Origin: DATBIO01 sp036556965
GTDB taxonomy: Bacteria; Acidobacteriota; Vicinamibacteria; Fen-336
Assembly: GCA_036556965.1 (NCBI GenBank)
Contig: DATBIO010000117.1
Location: 1-5,706 of the forward strand
Length of the DNA stretch: 5,706 bases
Direction: 5' to 3'
Shown: positions 1 to 5,706 of the stretch, one piece after another
Position numbering within the stretch: position 1 is the first letter of the stretch
How the letters are laid out: each line of letters opens with the position of its first letter
Made by a program: the position numbers and the translations under genes
The notes under the pieces: model-generated
Database searches by the model: none
The model's input: the letters and a program-made list of their open reading frames with translations, nothing else
Told to the model about the DNA's origin: nothing

Positions 1-626
1 AGGACCTGCTGCCCCCGGGCATGACCCTGGTCGACGCCGGGTACGCGCTCGGCGGGTCCCAGACCTTCGCGCCCTGCGGCCTGCCCTGCGTCATCGGCCC
101 CCTGCCCGCCGGCACCTTGGCCACCGTCTTCGTGCGCGTCAACGTCTCGGAGCCCGGCACCTACACCAACACCGGCCGCGTCTTCGCCGCCAACGACGGC
201 ACGCCCGCCAACAACGAAGGCCAGGCGACCCTGGAGGTGGTCGCCACCAGGCCCAACCTGCGCCTGCGGTTCTTCGGCGAGCCGTCCACGGTGACGGCCG
301 GCGCCCGGGTCTCGATCAACGGGACGCTCGAGAACACGGGCGGGACCGCGCGCCAGGCGGTGGTGGCGTTCTTCTGCGCCGGCCAGTGCCGCGTCGAATC
401 CGTGGCGCTGCCCGGTTACGAGTGCGCGACCGGGCAGGGCGGGCTGGGCCTGACCTGCCGGGTCGAGCCCTGGCTGGCCTCGAGCACGTCAGACTTCTCG
501 GTGAGCCTGCGCGCCCTCGGCCCGGGCCTGGCCGTGCTTCTGGGAGCCGGGGCCACGCCGGGCCAGGCGGACGCCGACCCGCGGGACAACGCCGACGTGG
601 CACCCATGCTCGTGCGGCGCCAATGA
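1..626 (+). CDS. DUF11-type repeat surface/secreted protein, C-terminal part (5' truncated)
   Basis: This is the 3' end of a longer gene. The frame is open from the first bases and residues before the first Met (DLLPPG) already fit the family, so that internal ATG at 21 is not the true start. Two tandem DUF11-like beta-sandwich domains can be seen, numbering from that Met. The first is partial: it has LPPGMTLVDA, a Cys pair in FAPCGLPC, an L-P-A-G turn and a closing NTGRVFAANDGTPANNEG segment. The second covers about residues 79-199, with VTAGARVSINGTLENTGG, four Cys (CAGQC, then YEC and LTC) and the closing DADPRDNADV motif. DUF11 domains are usually extracellular and occur in long tandem arrays. 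The protein ends about ten residues after the last domain, with no sorting signal, membrane segment or autotransporter barrel visible. A CARDB-like assignment for the second domain is possible. The function of the whole protein cannot be told from this fragment. Confidence 0.78.
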   Translation, partial: DLLPPGMTLVDAGYALGGSQTFAPCGLPCVIGPLPAGTLATVFVRVNVSEPGTYTNTGRVFAANDGTPANNEGQATLEVVATRPNLRLRFFGEPSTVTAGARVSINGTLENTGGTARQAVVAFFCAGQCRVESVALPGYECATGQGGLGLTCRVEPWLASSTSDFSVSLRALGPGLAVLLGAGATPGQADADPRDNADVAPMLVRRQ

Positions 627-627
627 C

Positions 628-648
628 CGGACCGGAAAAGCCCGGCCG
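628..648 (+). terminator. weak candidate hairpin after the DUF11 gene
   Basis: Starting two bases after the stop codon, CCGG at 632-635 pairs with CCGG at 642-645 across a 6-base A-rich loop. The stem extends by CGG (628-630) with CCG (646-648) past a bulged A at 631. No T tract follows. It could end the DUF11 transcript, but short G/C stems arise easily by chance at this base composition. Confidence 0.22.
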
Positions 649-684
649 CCGTCACCTTCGCTCCCCGAATGCCGTCTAATGGGC

Positions 685-690
685 AGGAGG
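685..690 (+). promoter_or_regulatory. Shine-Dalgarno site for the DUF2231 gene
   Basis: A perfect AGGAGG lies four bases upstream of the ATG at 695. This fixes that start and rules out the other-frame ATG at 679 as the one used. It also implies that the DUF2231 gene is translated independently of the gene before it. Confidence 0.8.
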
Positions 691-694
691 GCCC

Positions 695-1156
695 ATGACC
701 ACACCCGCGAGCTTCAAGGGTCACCCCATCCACGTCATCCTGGTCGCCTATCCCATCGGCCTGTGGACCTTCTCCCTGGTGTGCGACGTGGTGTACCGCA
801 TGGGCTGGGGCGGGGAGGCCTGGGCGGACGCCGCGCTCTACACGCTGGGCGGAGGCATCGTCGGCGCGCTGCTGGCCGCGGTCCCCGGGCTGATCGATCT
901 CCTTTCCCTGGCCGATCCCGCGGTCAAGAAGGTGGGCATCCTGCACATGGCGGTCAACCTCGGCGCGGTGGCCGTCTTCGGGTTCGGCTTCCTGCTGCGC
1001 CTGGGCGGCAACGAGGGCGTGTTCCCCGTCCTCCTCTCCCTGGCGGGGGTGATCGCCATCGGCATCTCCGGCTGGCTGGGCGGCGAGCTGGTGTACGCGC
1101 ACGGCGTCGGCGTGCAGGCCGCGCCGCCCGGTCCCGCGCCCGGCGGGCGCCCCTAG
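695..1156 (+). CDS. DUF2231 family four-helix inner-membrane protein
   Basis: A 153-residue polytopic membrane protein with about four hydrophobic helices, near residues 12-32, 46-69, 82-103 and 107-130. Family hallmarks are visible: GHPIHVILVAYPIGLW at the N terminus (H10, H13, P20), the acidic D31 at the end of helix 1, VPGLIDLLSL after helix 2, H84 and N88 at the start of helix 3, and the closing GWLGGELVYAHGVGV (residues 126-140, H136). The tail is rich in Pro and Gly and probably disordered. The length is normal for the family, whose function is not established. The intramembrane His residues would allow heme or metal binding, but that is inference only. The gene has its own strong ribosome binding site, and the debranching enzyme gene starts 33 bases after its stop, so the two may share a transcript. 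There is no obvious functional link between them. Confidence 0.93.
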   Translation: MTTPASFKGHPIHVILVAYPIGLWTFSLVCDVVYRMGWGGEAWADAALYTLGGGIVGALLAAVPGLIDLLSLADPAVKKVGILHMAVNLGAVAVFGFGFLLRLGGNEGVFPVLLSLAGVIAIGISGWLGGELVYAHGVGVQAAPPGPAPGGRP

Positions 1157-1189
1157 CCGGCGGCGAGGGCACAGGGCGGCCCGGCCGAG

Positions 1190-3496
1190 ATGATCGAGCG
1201 CCGGCACGATCACCTGGTGCGCGTCCGCCCGCGCCCCGACCTCCGTTACGTGAGCCAGGGACGAGCGGTGCTGGCCACCGACCCCGACGGTTTCTTCGAC
1301 GGCGGGCCCGACCGCGGCTTCTTCGTGCACGAGACGCGCCTGCTCTCGCGATACCGCTGGCTGGTCGAGGGGGAGCCCTGGAAGCCGGTGGCCCTCTCGA
1401 ACGTGGGCCAGCACTCCTGGCTGGGCTACTACGCCTGCTACCCGCCCGGCGCGGCGGCCGGCCCCCGGGACACGGGCAGCGGACACCTCGAGGAGGCCTC
1501 CCAGCAGACGCTGGAGCTGAGGCTCTCGCGCTTCGTGGGCGGCGGCATGCACGAGGACGTGGACCTCGCGAACTTCTCGCGCCACGAGACCGCCTTCACC
1601 CTGCTGCTCGCCGTGGACGCCGATTTCGCGGACCTCGAGGAGACGCGGACCGAGCGCGTCCAGCGGGGCCGGCTGACCCGGGCCTGGACGCCGGGTGCGC
1701 AGGGAGGCGAGCTCGCCTTCGACTACGAGGCGGAGCACGCCTACGACCGCCAGGGCAACCGGGGCGTGGCGCGGCTGTGGCGCGGCCTGCGTCTGCGCGT
1801 ACGCCGTGCGTCCTCGGAGGTGCGGGAAGCGGCGCACGATCTGTCCTTCTTCGTCGCCCTGGCCCCCGGTGCCCGCTGGCACGCCTGTCTCGACTTCATC
1901 CCCGTGCTGGAGGGCGAGCCGGTGGAGCCGGGCTACGGCTGCCGGTCCTTCGGAGGCAGCGCTTCGCCGTACGACCGGCGGCGCGAGGTCTTCCTGGAGG
2001 AGTCGACGTCGTTCTCCACGCGCGAGAGCGAGACCCTGGCCGCCGTGGTCATCGGCGCGGTGGAGCAGGCCAAGCGCGACCTGGAGAGCCTGCGCCTGCC
2101 CGACCTGGACGTGGACGCCCGCGCCTGGACCATGGCCGCCGGCCTGCCCCTCTACGTCGCCCTCTACGGGCGCGACATGCTGACCGCGGCCTGGCAGGCC
2201 GGCCTCCTGGGGCCGGAGATGATGCGGGGCACGCTGCCCACCCTGGCCCGGTGGCAGGGCCGCGAGCGGAACGACTGGCGGGACGAGGCGCCGGGCCGCA
2301 TGCTGCACGAGGCCCACACGGGCCCCCTGTCCGTCCTCAACTTCCACCCCCGCGCCCGCTACTACGGCTCCCAGACCACCTCCGGCTTCTATCCCCTGGT
2401 CCTGGCCGAGCTGTGGCACTGGACGGGCGACGAGGAGCTGGTGCGGCCCCTGGTCGCTCCCGCCCTGGACGCCCTGGCCTGGCTGGACCGCGAGTGCGCG
2501 CGCGACGGCTTCTACTGGTACCGCACGCGGTCGGAGCAGGGCGTGGCCAACCAGGGCTGGAAGGACTCGGGCGACGCCATCGTGCGCGAGGACGGCGCGC
2601 TCGTGGAGGCGCCCGTCGCCACCTGCGAGGAGCAGGCCTTCGTCTACGTGGCGAAGCTCCACCTCTCCGAGACGCTCTGGTGGCTCGGCGAGAAGGAGCA
2701 GGCGAAGCGCCTGCGCCACGAGGCCCAGGCGCTCAAGGACAGGTTCGCGGACGCCTTCTGGATGGAGGACGAGGGGTTCGTGGCCCTGGGCCTCGACGCC
2801 CGGGGCCGGCGCCTCGGATCCGTCGCCTCCAACCCCGGCCACTGCCTGGCCGCGGGGATCGTGGAGAAGGACCGCGCGCGGGCGGTGGCCGACCGGCTCA
2901 TGGCCGACGACCTCTTCAGCGGCTGGGGGATCCGCACGCTGTCCTGCGACCATCCCGCCTTCAACCCGTACAGCTACCACCGCGGCTCCGTCTGGCCGGT
3001 GGAGCACGGCAGCTTCGCCCTGGGCTTCATGCGCTACGGCCTGCACGAGCACCTCGAGCGCCTCTGCCGCGCGCAGTTCGAGGCGGCCCGCCTGTTCGAC
3101 TTCCATCGCCTGCCCGAGGTCTTCAGCGGGCACGCCCGGGACGAGGACCACCCGTTCCCCGCCATCTACCCCCAGACCAACTCCCCCCAGGCCTGGTCGG
3201 CCTCCGCCGTCTTCGGCCTGCTGCAGGCCCTGCTGGGTCTCTATCCCTACGCGCCGCTGAAGGCGCTGGTGGTGGACCCCTGGCTCCCCGCGTGGCTGCC
3301 CGAGGTCACCGTGCGCGGCCTGCGCGTGGGCGACGCGCGCGTCACCATCCGCTTCCATCGCGACGGCGAGGCCAGCGCCTACGAGGTCCTGGAGAAGCGA
3401 GGCACCCTGCACGTCGTGCGCCAGCCCAGTCCGTGGTCGGTGACGGCGGGGCTCGGCGAGCGGCTGGCCGACGCGCTGGCCAGCGTGCAGGGCTGA
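1190..3496 (+). CDS. amylo-alpha-1,6-glucosidase / glycogen debranching-type enzyme
   Basis: A 768-residue cytoplasmic enzyme (no signal peptide) expected to hydrolyse alpha-1,6 branch linkages in glycogen-like glucans. The N-terminal part, about residues 15-205, matches the GDE_N_bis type: an ATDPDGFFDGG stretch, then GFFVHETRLLSRYRWLVEG (residues 43-61). The C-terminal part, from about residue 300, is a six-hairpin (alpha/alpha)6 domain. It contains LYVALYGRDMLTAAWQAGLL (321-340), a HEAHTGPL segment (373-380), NQGWKDSGDA (454-463), CEEQAFVY (479-486), YSYHRGSVWP (594-603), LPEVFSGH (641-648) and PQTNSPQAWSA (661-671). By fold analogy D459 and E643 are candidate catalytic acids; this is inference. 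The 4-alpha-glucanotransferase half of the large eukaryotic bifunctional enzyme is absent, as is usual in bacteria of this type. The start has no clear Shine-Dalgarno, and a GTG at codon 10 is possible but also lacks one. The true substrate could be another alpha-glucan or glycoside. Confidence 0.95.
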   Translation: MIERRHDHLVRVRPRPDLRYVSQGRAVLATDPDGFFDGGPDRGFFVHETRLLSRYRWLVEGEPWKPVALSNVGQHSWLGYYACYPPGAAAGPRDTGSGHLEEASQQTLELRLSRFVGGGMHEDVDLANFSRHETAFTLLLAVDADFADLEETRTERVQRGRLTRAWTPGAQGGELAFDYEAEHAYDRQGNRGVARLWRGLRLRVRRASSEVREAAHDLSFFVALAPGARWHACLDFIPVLEGEPVEPGYGCRSFGGSASPYDRRREVFLEESTSFSTRESETLAAVVIGAVEQAKRDLESLRLPDLDVDARAWTMAAGLPLYVALYGRDMLTAAWQAGLLGPEMMRGTLPTLARWQGRERNDWRDEAPGRMLHEAHTGPLSVLNFHPRARYYGSQTTSGFYPLVLAELWHWTGDEELVRPLVAPALDALAWLDRECARDGFYWYRTRSEQGVANQGWKDSGDAIVREDGALVEAPVATCEEQAFVYVAKLHLSETLWWLGEKEQAKRLRHEAQALKDRFADAFWMEDEGFVALGLDARGRRLGSVASNPGHCLAAGIVEKDRARAVADRLMADDLFSGWGIRTLSCDHPAFNPYSYHRGSVWPVEHGSFALGFMRYGLHEHLERLCRAQFEAARLFDFHRLPEVFSGHARDEDHPFPAIYPQTNSPQAWSASAVFGLLQALLGLYPYAPLKALVVDPWLPAWLPEVTVRGLRVGDARVTIRFHRDGEASAYEVLEKRGTLHVVRQPSPWSVTAGLGERLADALASVQG

Positions 3497-3572
3497 GGCG
3501 GCGCACTTTCGTCGCGGGGGCGGCCGCGCCGTCGCCGCCGGCTCCTAACATCGAAGTGGACGTACGTGTACG

Positions 3573-3577
3573 GGAGG
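3573..3577 (+). promoter_or_regulatory. Shine-Dalgarno site for the small exported protein
   Basis: GGAGG lies five bases before the ATG at 3583. It selects this Met as the start, and the signal peptide begins exactly there. Longer in-frame readings upstream run through the debranching gene in another frame and are not real. Confidence 0.8.
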
Positions 3578-3582
3578 AAACC

Positions 3583-4050
3583 ATGGCACTGTTCAGACGA
3601 AGCGCGGCCGTCCTGGCGGGCGGCCTGGTCCTGGGCCTCGGCGTGGCCGCGGCCCAGACCTACGAAAAGCCGGCGCCCCCCGCCGGCCATGCCCACGGGA
3701 CGCAGGGGGAAGGCGCCAAGGTCGGCCACGCCGCCGCCCTCAAGGCGTCGCTGGTGGACGCGGAGGCGAAGGCGCGGCAGCAGGCGGCGACGGTCAAGGT
3801 GGACGTGACGGGCGTGAAGATGGTGGACCCCGCCACCGTGAACGAGAAGCCGATGAAGGACCAGGGCCATCTCCACTACCAGGTGGACGACGGGCCGGTG
3901 ATCGCCACCACCGCCGGGAAGCTGAGCTTCCACGGCCTGAAGCCGGGAACACACCGGATCACGGTGGCGCTGGCCGCCAACGACCACAGCCCGCTGGGCC
4001 CCCAGCAGGTGCTGCAGGTGACCATTCCCCCGGCCACCGCGGGCAGGTGA
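3583..4050 (+). CDS. small exported histidine-containing protein, DUF6130/DUF4399-like
   Basis: A 155-residue protein with a clear Sec signal peptide: MALFRR, a hydrophobic core at about residues 8-22, and an AAA cleavage motif just before Q25. The mature N terminus is Pro/Gly-rich with an HAH motif (36-38), followed by a short Ala/Lys-rich stretch (50-72). The compact C-terminal domain (about 71-150) looks like a beta-sandwich, with GHLHYQVDDGPV (95-106), LSFHGLKPGTHRI (114-126) and LAANDHSPLGP (130-140). This pattern of a GHLHY strand followed by NDH-P-L is what I remember for DUF6130 and related DUF4399 periplasmic proteins. The exact family name is from memory and less certain than the coding call. 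The repeated His residues suggest metal binding (inference). The gene has its own ribosome binding site 86 bases after the debranching gene, and converges on the DUF547 gene. Confidence 0.85.
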   Translation: MALFRRSAAVLAGGLVLGLGVAAAQTYEKPAPPAGHAHGTQGEGAKVGHAAALKASLVDAEAKARQQAATVKVDVTGVKMVDPATVNEKPMKDQGHLHYQVDDGPVIATTAGKLSFHGLKPGTHRITVALAANDHSPLGPQQVLQVTIPPATAGR

Positions 4051-4056
4051 CGCTTC

Positions 4057-4083
4057 GGGCGGAGCGGCGCTGCCGCTCCGCCC
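4057..4083. terminator. bidirectional hairpin terminator between converging genes
   Basis: GGGCGGAGCGGC (4057-4068) and GCCGCTCCGCCC (4072-4083) are perfect reverse complements, giving a 12-bp stem with a three-base GCT loop. It lies in the 40 bases between the stop of the small exported protein (4050) and the stop of the DUF547 gene (4091), so it can serve transcripts from both sides. There is no real T tract on either strand, so intrinsic termination may be inefficient. RNA 3'-end protection is another possible role. Confidence 0.62.
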
Positions 4084-4090
4084 TTCCGCC

Positions 4091-4861
4091 TCAGGGAGCG
4101 GGCGGTCGCTGGTCGTTGAGCGACCAGTCGTAGTCCAGGAAGGCGACCTCGGGCTCCCCGCGCGCGGCCAGCGCGCGCGCATCCGGCGGGCCGTGGCGCC
4201 GCAGCACCTCGCGCAGGCCCCCCGCCTGGGCGAAGTCCTCGGAGAACCAGTCGAAGATCCGGGAGACCCGGGCCCGCCCGGCCTCCGCATCGAACCGGTT
4301 CAGGTCCGCGCGCGCGAGCCAGCGCGCCATGGCGTCGTCGAGCTGGGCCTCGAGGGTCGCGGGCAGGAAGGCCTCGCGCCGCAGCGGCGGGCAGGACCGC
4401 GCCGCGCAGACCAGGGCCGCGTGGACGCGGTAGCCGGCCAGCGGGCGCAGGGTCTTGTGCTCGAGGTCGTCCAGCGAGACGTCGCGCCCTCCCACCCGGT
4501 GGCGGCGCGCGGTGAAGGAGTCCTTCATGGCCCGGATGCTCGTGGTGGGGTAGTGCCGCAGCACCCAGGCCACGGTGAGCGCGTTGTAGGCGTTGATGGC
4601 GGAGGCCACCCGCTCCGGCCCCTGGGCCGGCGTGCCCGCGGCCCCGAACGCGGCCAGGTAGCGCGCCAGCGCGCCGGCATCGGCCGGGTTCGCCTTCCAG
4701 CGCCCGTAGTCCACGAGGCCGCCGTCGTCCACGTAGTCGTGGAGCAGGCGGCTCCACTCGGCGTGGCTCACCCCCGCGGGGACGGGCACCGGGTCGGCCA
4801 CGGCCCGCGGGGCCCGGCAGCCCACGGACAACACGAGGGCCAGGCCGGCCACCGCGCGCAT
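4091..4861 (-). CDS. DUF547 domain protein, probable lipoprotein
   Basis: A 256-residue protein. The N terminus is a short hydrophobic segment ending in ALVLSVGC, a permissive lipobox, so Cys16 is probably lipidated and the protein anchored on the outer side of the membrane. The DUF547 domain fills most of the rest. INAYNALTVAWVLRHYP (89-105) is followed by SI and DSF, GRDVSLDDLEHKTLRP (125-140), the signature YRVHAALVCAARSCPPL (144-160; H147, C152, C157), a LEAQLDDAMARWL helix (170-182) and VSRIFDWFSEDF (199-210). All family hallmarks are intact. No reaction is established for DUF547 to my knowledge; the invariant His and Cys residues make a catalytic or metal role plausible (inference). The start overlaps the stop of the TVP38 gene by one base (TGATG) and has a strong Shine-Dalgarno, indicating coupled translation. 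It is the last gene before the hairpin terminator. Confidence 0.95.
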   Translation of the reverse strand: MRAVAGLALVLSVGCRAPRAVADPVPVPAGVSHAEWSRLLHDYVDDGGLVDYGRWKANPADAGALARYLAAFGAAGTPAQGPERVASAINAYNALTVAWVLRHYPTTSIRAMKDSFTARRHRVGGRDVSLDDLEHKTLRPLAGYRVHAALVCAARSCPPLRREAFLPATLEAQLDDAMARWLARADLNRFDAEAGRARVSRIFDWFSEDFAQAGGLREVLRRHGPPDARALAARGEPEVAFLDYDWSLNDQRPPAP

Positions 4862-5586
4862 CAGGCCTCCCCGCCCGCCAGCGGCTCCGCGTCCAGGGCG
4901 CGCCGCGCCGCGCGCGTCAGCATCACGCTCACCGCCGCCGTGGCCAGGAGGCCGGCCCCCAGCAGGACCCACTGCGCGGCGCTGGGCCCATGGTGGGCCA
5001 TGGTGGCGGCGTGGCCCGCCACTCCCAGGTAGACGTAGAGCACCGTCGCCGGGAGCATCCCCGCCCAGCTGGCCAGCACGTAGTGCCCGAGGTCCACGGC
5101 GGTCAGGCCGTAGAGGTAGTTGGAGACGTTGAAGGGCACGAGCGGGCTGAGGCGGAGGAGGGCCACCACCTTCCATCCCTTCTCGCGGACGGCGCGGTCG
5201 ATGGCCCCGAACTTCGCGCGGCGGCGCGCCATCTCCTCCACGCGCCGGCGGGCGAGGTGGCGGGCGATGAGGAAGGCCAGGGTGGCGGTGGTGGTGGAGG
5301 CCAGCGAGACCACCAGCGTGCCCTGGACCAGCCCGAAGAGGGCGCCGGCGCCGATGGTGAGGACGGATCCGGGCACGAAGAGGAGTCCCGCCGCCACGTA
5401 CAGCAGACCGTAGAGCACGGGCGCCCACATCCCCATCTCGTGCAGGCGGTGCTCGAAGGCCGTGAGCGCCTCCCCCACGGGCACGTACCGTCCCGCCAGG
5501 ACCAGCGCCGCCACCACGGCGCCGATGGCGATGCCGCGCGCCCAGCGGCCGGCCTTCACGGGCGACGCGCCCGCGCGTAGAGCCAT
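4861..5586 (-). CDS. TVP38/TMEM64 family (VTT, DedA-like) membrane protein
   Basis: A 241-residue polytopic inner-membrane protein of the SNARE-associated/VTT family. Hydrophobic segments lie near residues 17-31, 55-72, 76-107, 140-158 (re-entrant-like), 168-190 and 204-224. Family motifs are LLFVPGSVLTIGAGALFG (68-85), RLSPLVPFNVSNYLYGLT (145-162) and GMLPATVLYVYLG (176-188). An Arg-rich loop (111-124) follows the third segment. Relatives in the wider VTT/DedA group move or scramble lipids (for example TMEM41B, and bacterial undecaprenyl-phosphate carriers); the substrate here is unknown. With ATG 5586 the gene overlaps the upstream oxidoreductase by 31 bases. A GTG at 5559 (codon 10) would instead give the classic four-base GTGA overlap and a 232-residue protein. 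Neither start has a visible Shine-Dalgarno, so translation is probably coupled to the upstream gene. Confidence 0.95.
   Translation of the reverse strand: MALRAGASPVKAGRWARGIAIGAVVAALVLAGRYVPVGEALTAFEHRLHEMGMWAPVLYGLLYVAAGLLFVPGSVLTIGAGALFGLVQGTLVVSLASTTTATLAFLIARHLARRRVEEMARRRAKFGAIDRAVREKGWKVVALLRLSPLVPFNVSNYLYGLTAVDLGHYVLASWAGMLPATVLYVYLGVAGHAATMAHHGPSAAQWVLLGAGLLATAAVSVMLTRAARRALDAEPLAGGEA
4866..4872 (-). promoter_or_regulatory. Shine-Dalgarno site for the DUF547 gene, inside the TVP38 gene
   Basis: On the minus strand GGGGAGG lies in the last codons of the TVP38 gene, four bases before the ATG at 4861. It decides the DUF547 start, where stop and start share one base in TGATG. This is the usual layout for termination-reinitiation coupling. 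Confidence 0.8.
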
Positions 5587-5706
5587 GCGAACAGGCGGCG
5601 CGCGCGGGGGGTGAGGCGCCCGCGCTGGTACTGGTCGCCCGCGCGCTGGGCCAGGGAGGCCACCGTCGGGTAGGCGTGGATGGTCGAGGAGAGGGCGCCC
5701 AGGCCG
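5556..5706 (-). CDS. mercuric-reductase-like FAD/NAD(P) disulfide oxidoreductase, C-terminal end (partial)
   Basis: The last 49 codons of a gene that enters from the right edge and is read leftward to a TGA at 5558-5556. The peptide starts GLGALSSTIHAYPTVASLAQ and ends in an Arg-rich tail, FAWLYARARRP. The TIHAYPT stretch is the C-terminal dimerisation-domain motif of class I pyridine nucleotide-disulfide oxidoreductases of the mercuric reductase-like type, where the His belongs to the active site across the dimer. The C terminus lacks the vicinal Cys pair of true MerA, so mercury reduction is unlikely. The position usually holding Glu after PT is Ser here (PTVAS). Membrane-linked versions of this enzyme are known next to, or fused to, TVP38 domains (recalled knowledge), which agrees with the overlapping downstream TVP38 gene. 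The FAD and NAD(P) domains lie outside the window. Confidence 0.85.
   Translation of the reverse strand, partial: GLGALSSTIHAYPTVASLAQRAGDQYQRGRLTPRARRLFAWLYARARRP

Noticed and set aside
675..680. TCTAAT as a -10 box for the DUF2231 gene
   Set aside because: It ends only 14 bases before the ATG, so transcription would start inside the Shine-Dalgarno. No -35 box is visible.
1136..1150. Six-base perfect hairpin (GCGCCC, loop GGC, GGGCGC) at the end of the DUF2231 gene
   Set aside because: It lies within codons just before the stop and has no T tract. Short G/C palindromes like this are expected by chance at this composition.
416..3412. A 998-codon open frame on the minus strand, opposite most of the debranching gene and the DUF2231 gene
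   Set aside because: Its product is low-complexity, rich in Gly, Ala, Val, Arg, Gln and His, with no domain pattern. The opposite strand has clear family motifs. High GC suppresses stop codons, so this is an antisense shadow.
679..3582. A long plus-strand open frame running into the small exported protein, which would give an 1123-residue fusion
   Set aside because: The portion before 3583 is Arg/Pro/Gly-rich and out of frame with the DUF2231 and debranching genes. Only the part from the ATG at 3583, with its own ribosome binding site and signal peptide, is real.
3379..5032. Other long open frames around the convergent region (minus 3379-4290, minus 3876-4757, plus 4193-5032)
   Set aside because: Their products are compositionally biased and cross the hairpin or run opposite genes with strong family motifs, so they are shadows.
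4864..5428. An N-terminal extension of the DUF547 frame, up to 445 residues in total
   Set aside because: The extension overlaps the TVP38 gene in another frame and is Arg/Pro/Gly low-complexity. The ATG at 4861 has a Shine-Dalgarno and begins a lipoprotein signal.

Overview
The window is very GC-rich (about 70% or more by eye) and densely coded, with strong G/C preference at third codon positions and almost no intergenic DNA. That composition and the gene families suggest an environmental high-GC bacterium, such as a Myxococcota (Anaeromyxobacter-like) or Rokubacteria-type lineage. Nothing here fixes the phylum. I see no tRNA, rRNA, CRISPR array, insertion sequence or integrase, and no gap over 300 bases without a gene.

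Left part, plus strand: the window opens inside the 3' end of a gene for an extracellular DUF11-type beta-sandwich repeat protein (1-626). A 68-base gap with a good ribosome binding site leads to a four-helix DUF2231 membrane protein (695-1156). After 33 bases comes a 768-residue bacterial amylo-alpha-1,6-glucosidase / glycogen debranching-type enzyme (1190-3496), the largest gene here. An 86-base gap and a good ribosome binding site precede a small exported, histidine-containing protein (3583-4050) that resembles DUF6130/DUF4399-like periplasmic proteins.

Right part, minus strand: three genes are packed together and read toward the left, so they converge on the plus-strand genes. In transcription order they are the C-terminal end of a mercuric-reductase-like FAD-dependent pyridine nucleotide-disulfide oxidoreductase (runs off the right edge, stop at 5556), a TVP38/TMEM64 (VTT/DedA-like) membrane protein (4861-5586), and a DUF547 probable lipoprotein (4091-4861). 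Both junctions are overlaps, which suggests translational coupling and one transcript. A perfect 12-bp hairpin sits in the 40 bases between the two converging stop codons and probably acts as a shared terminator.

Functionally, the plus strand looks like unrelated housekeeping genes (glucan breakdown plus two poorly known envelope proteins). The minus-strand trio looks like an envelope module: a flavin disulfide reductase, a polytopic lipid-handling or transport membrane protein, and a lipid-anchored DUF547 protein. This trio is the best candidate for a little-described system. Its families are known, but I know of no established joint function.
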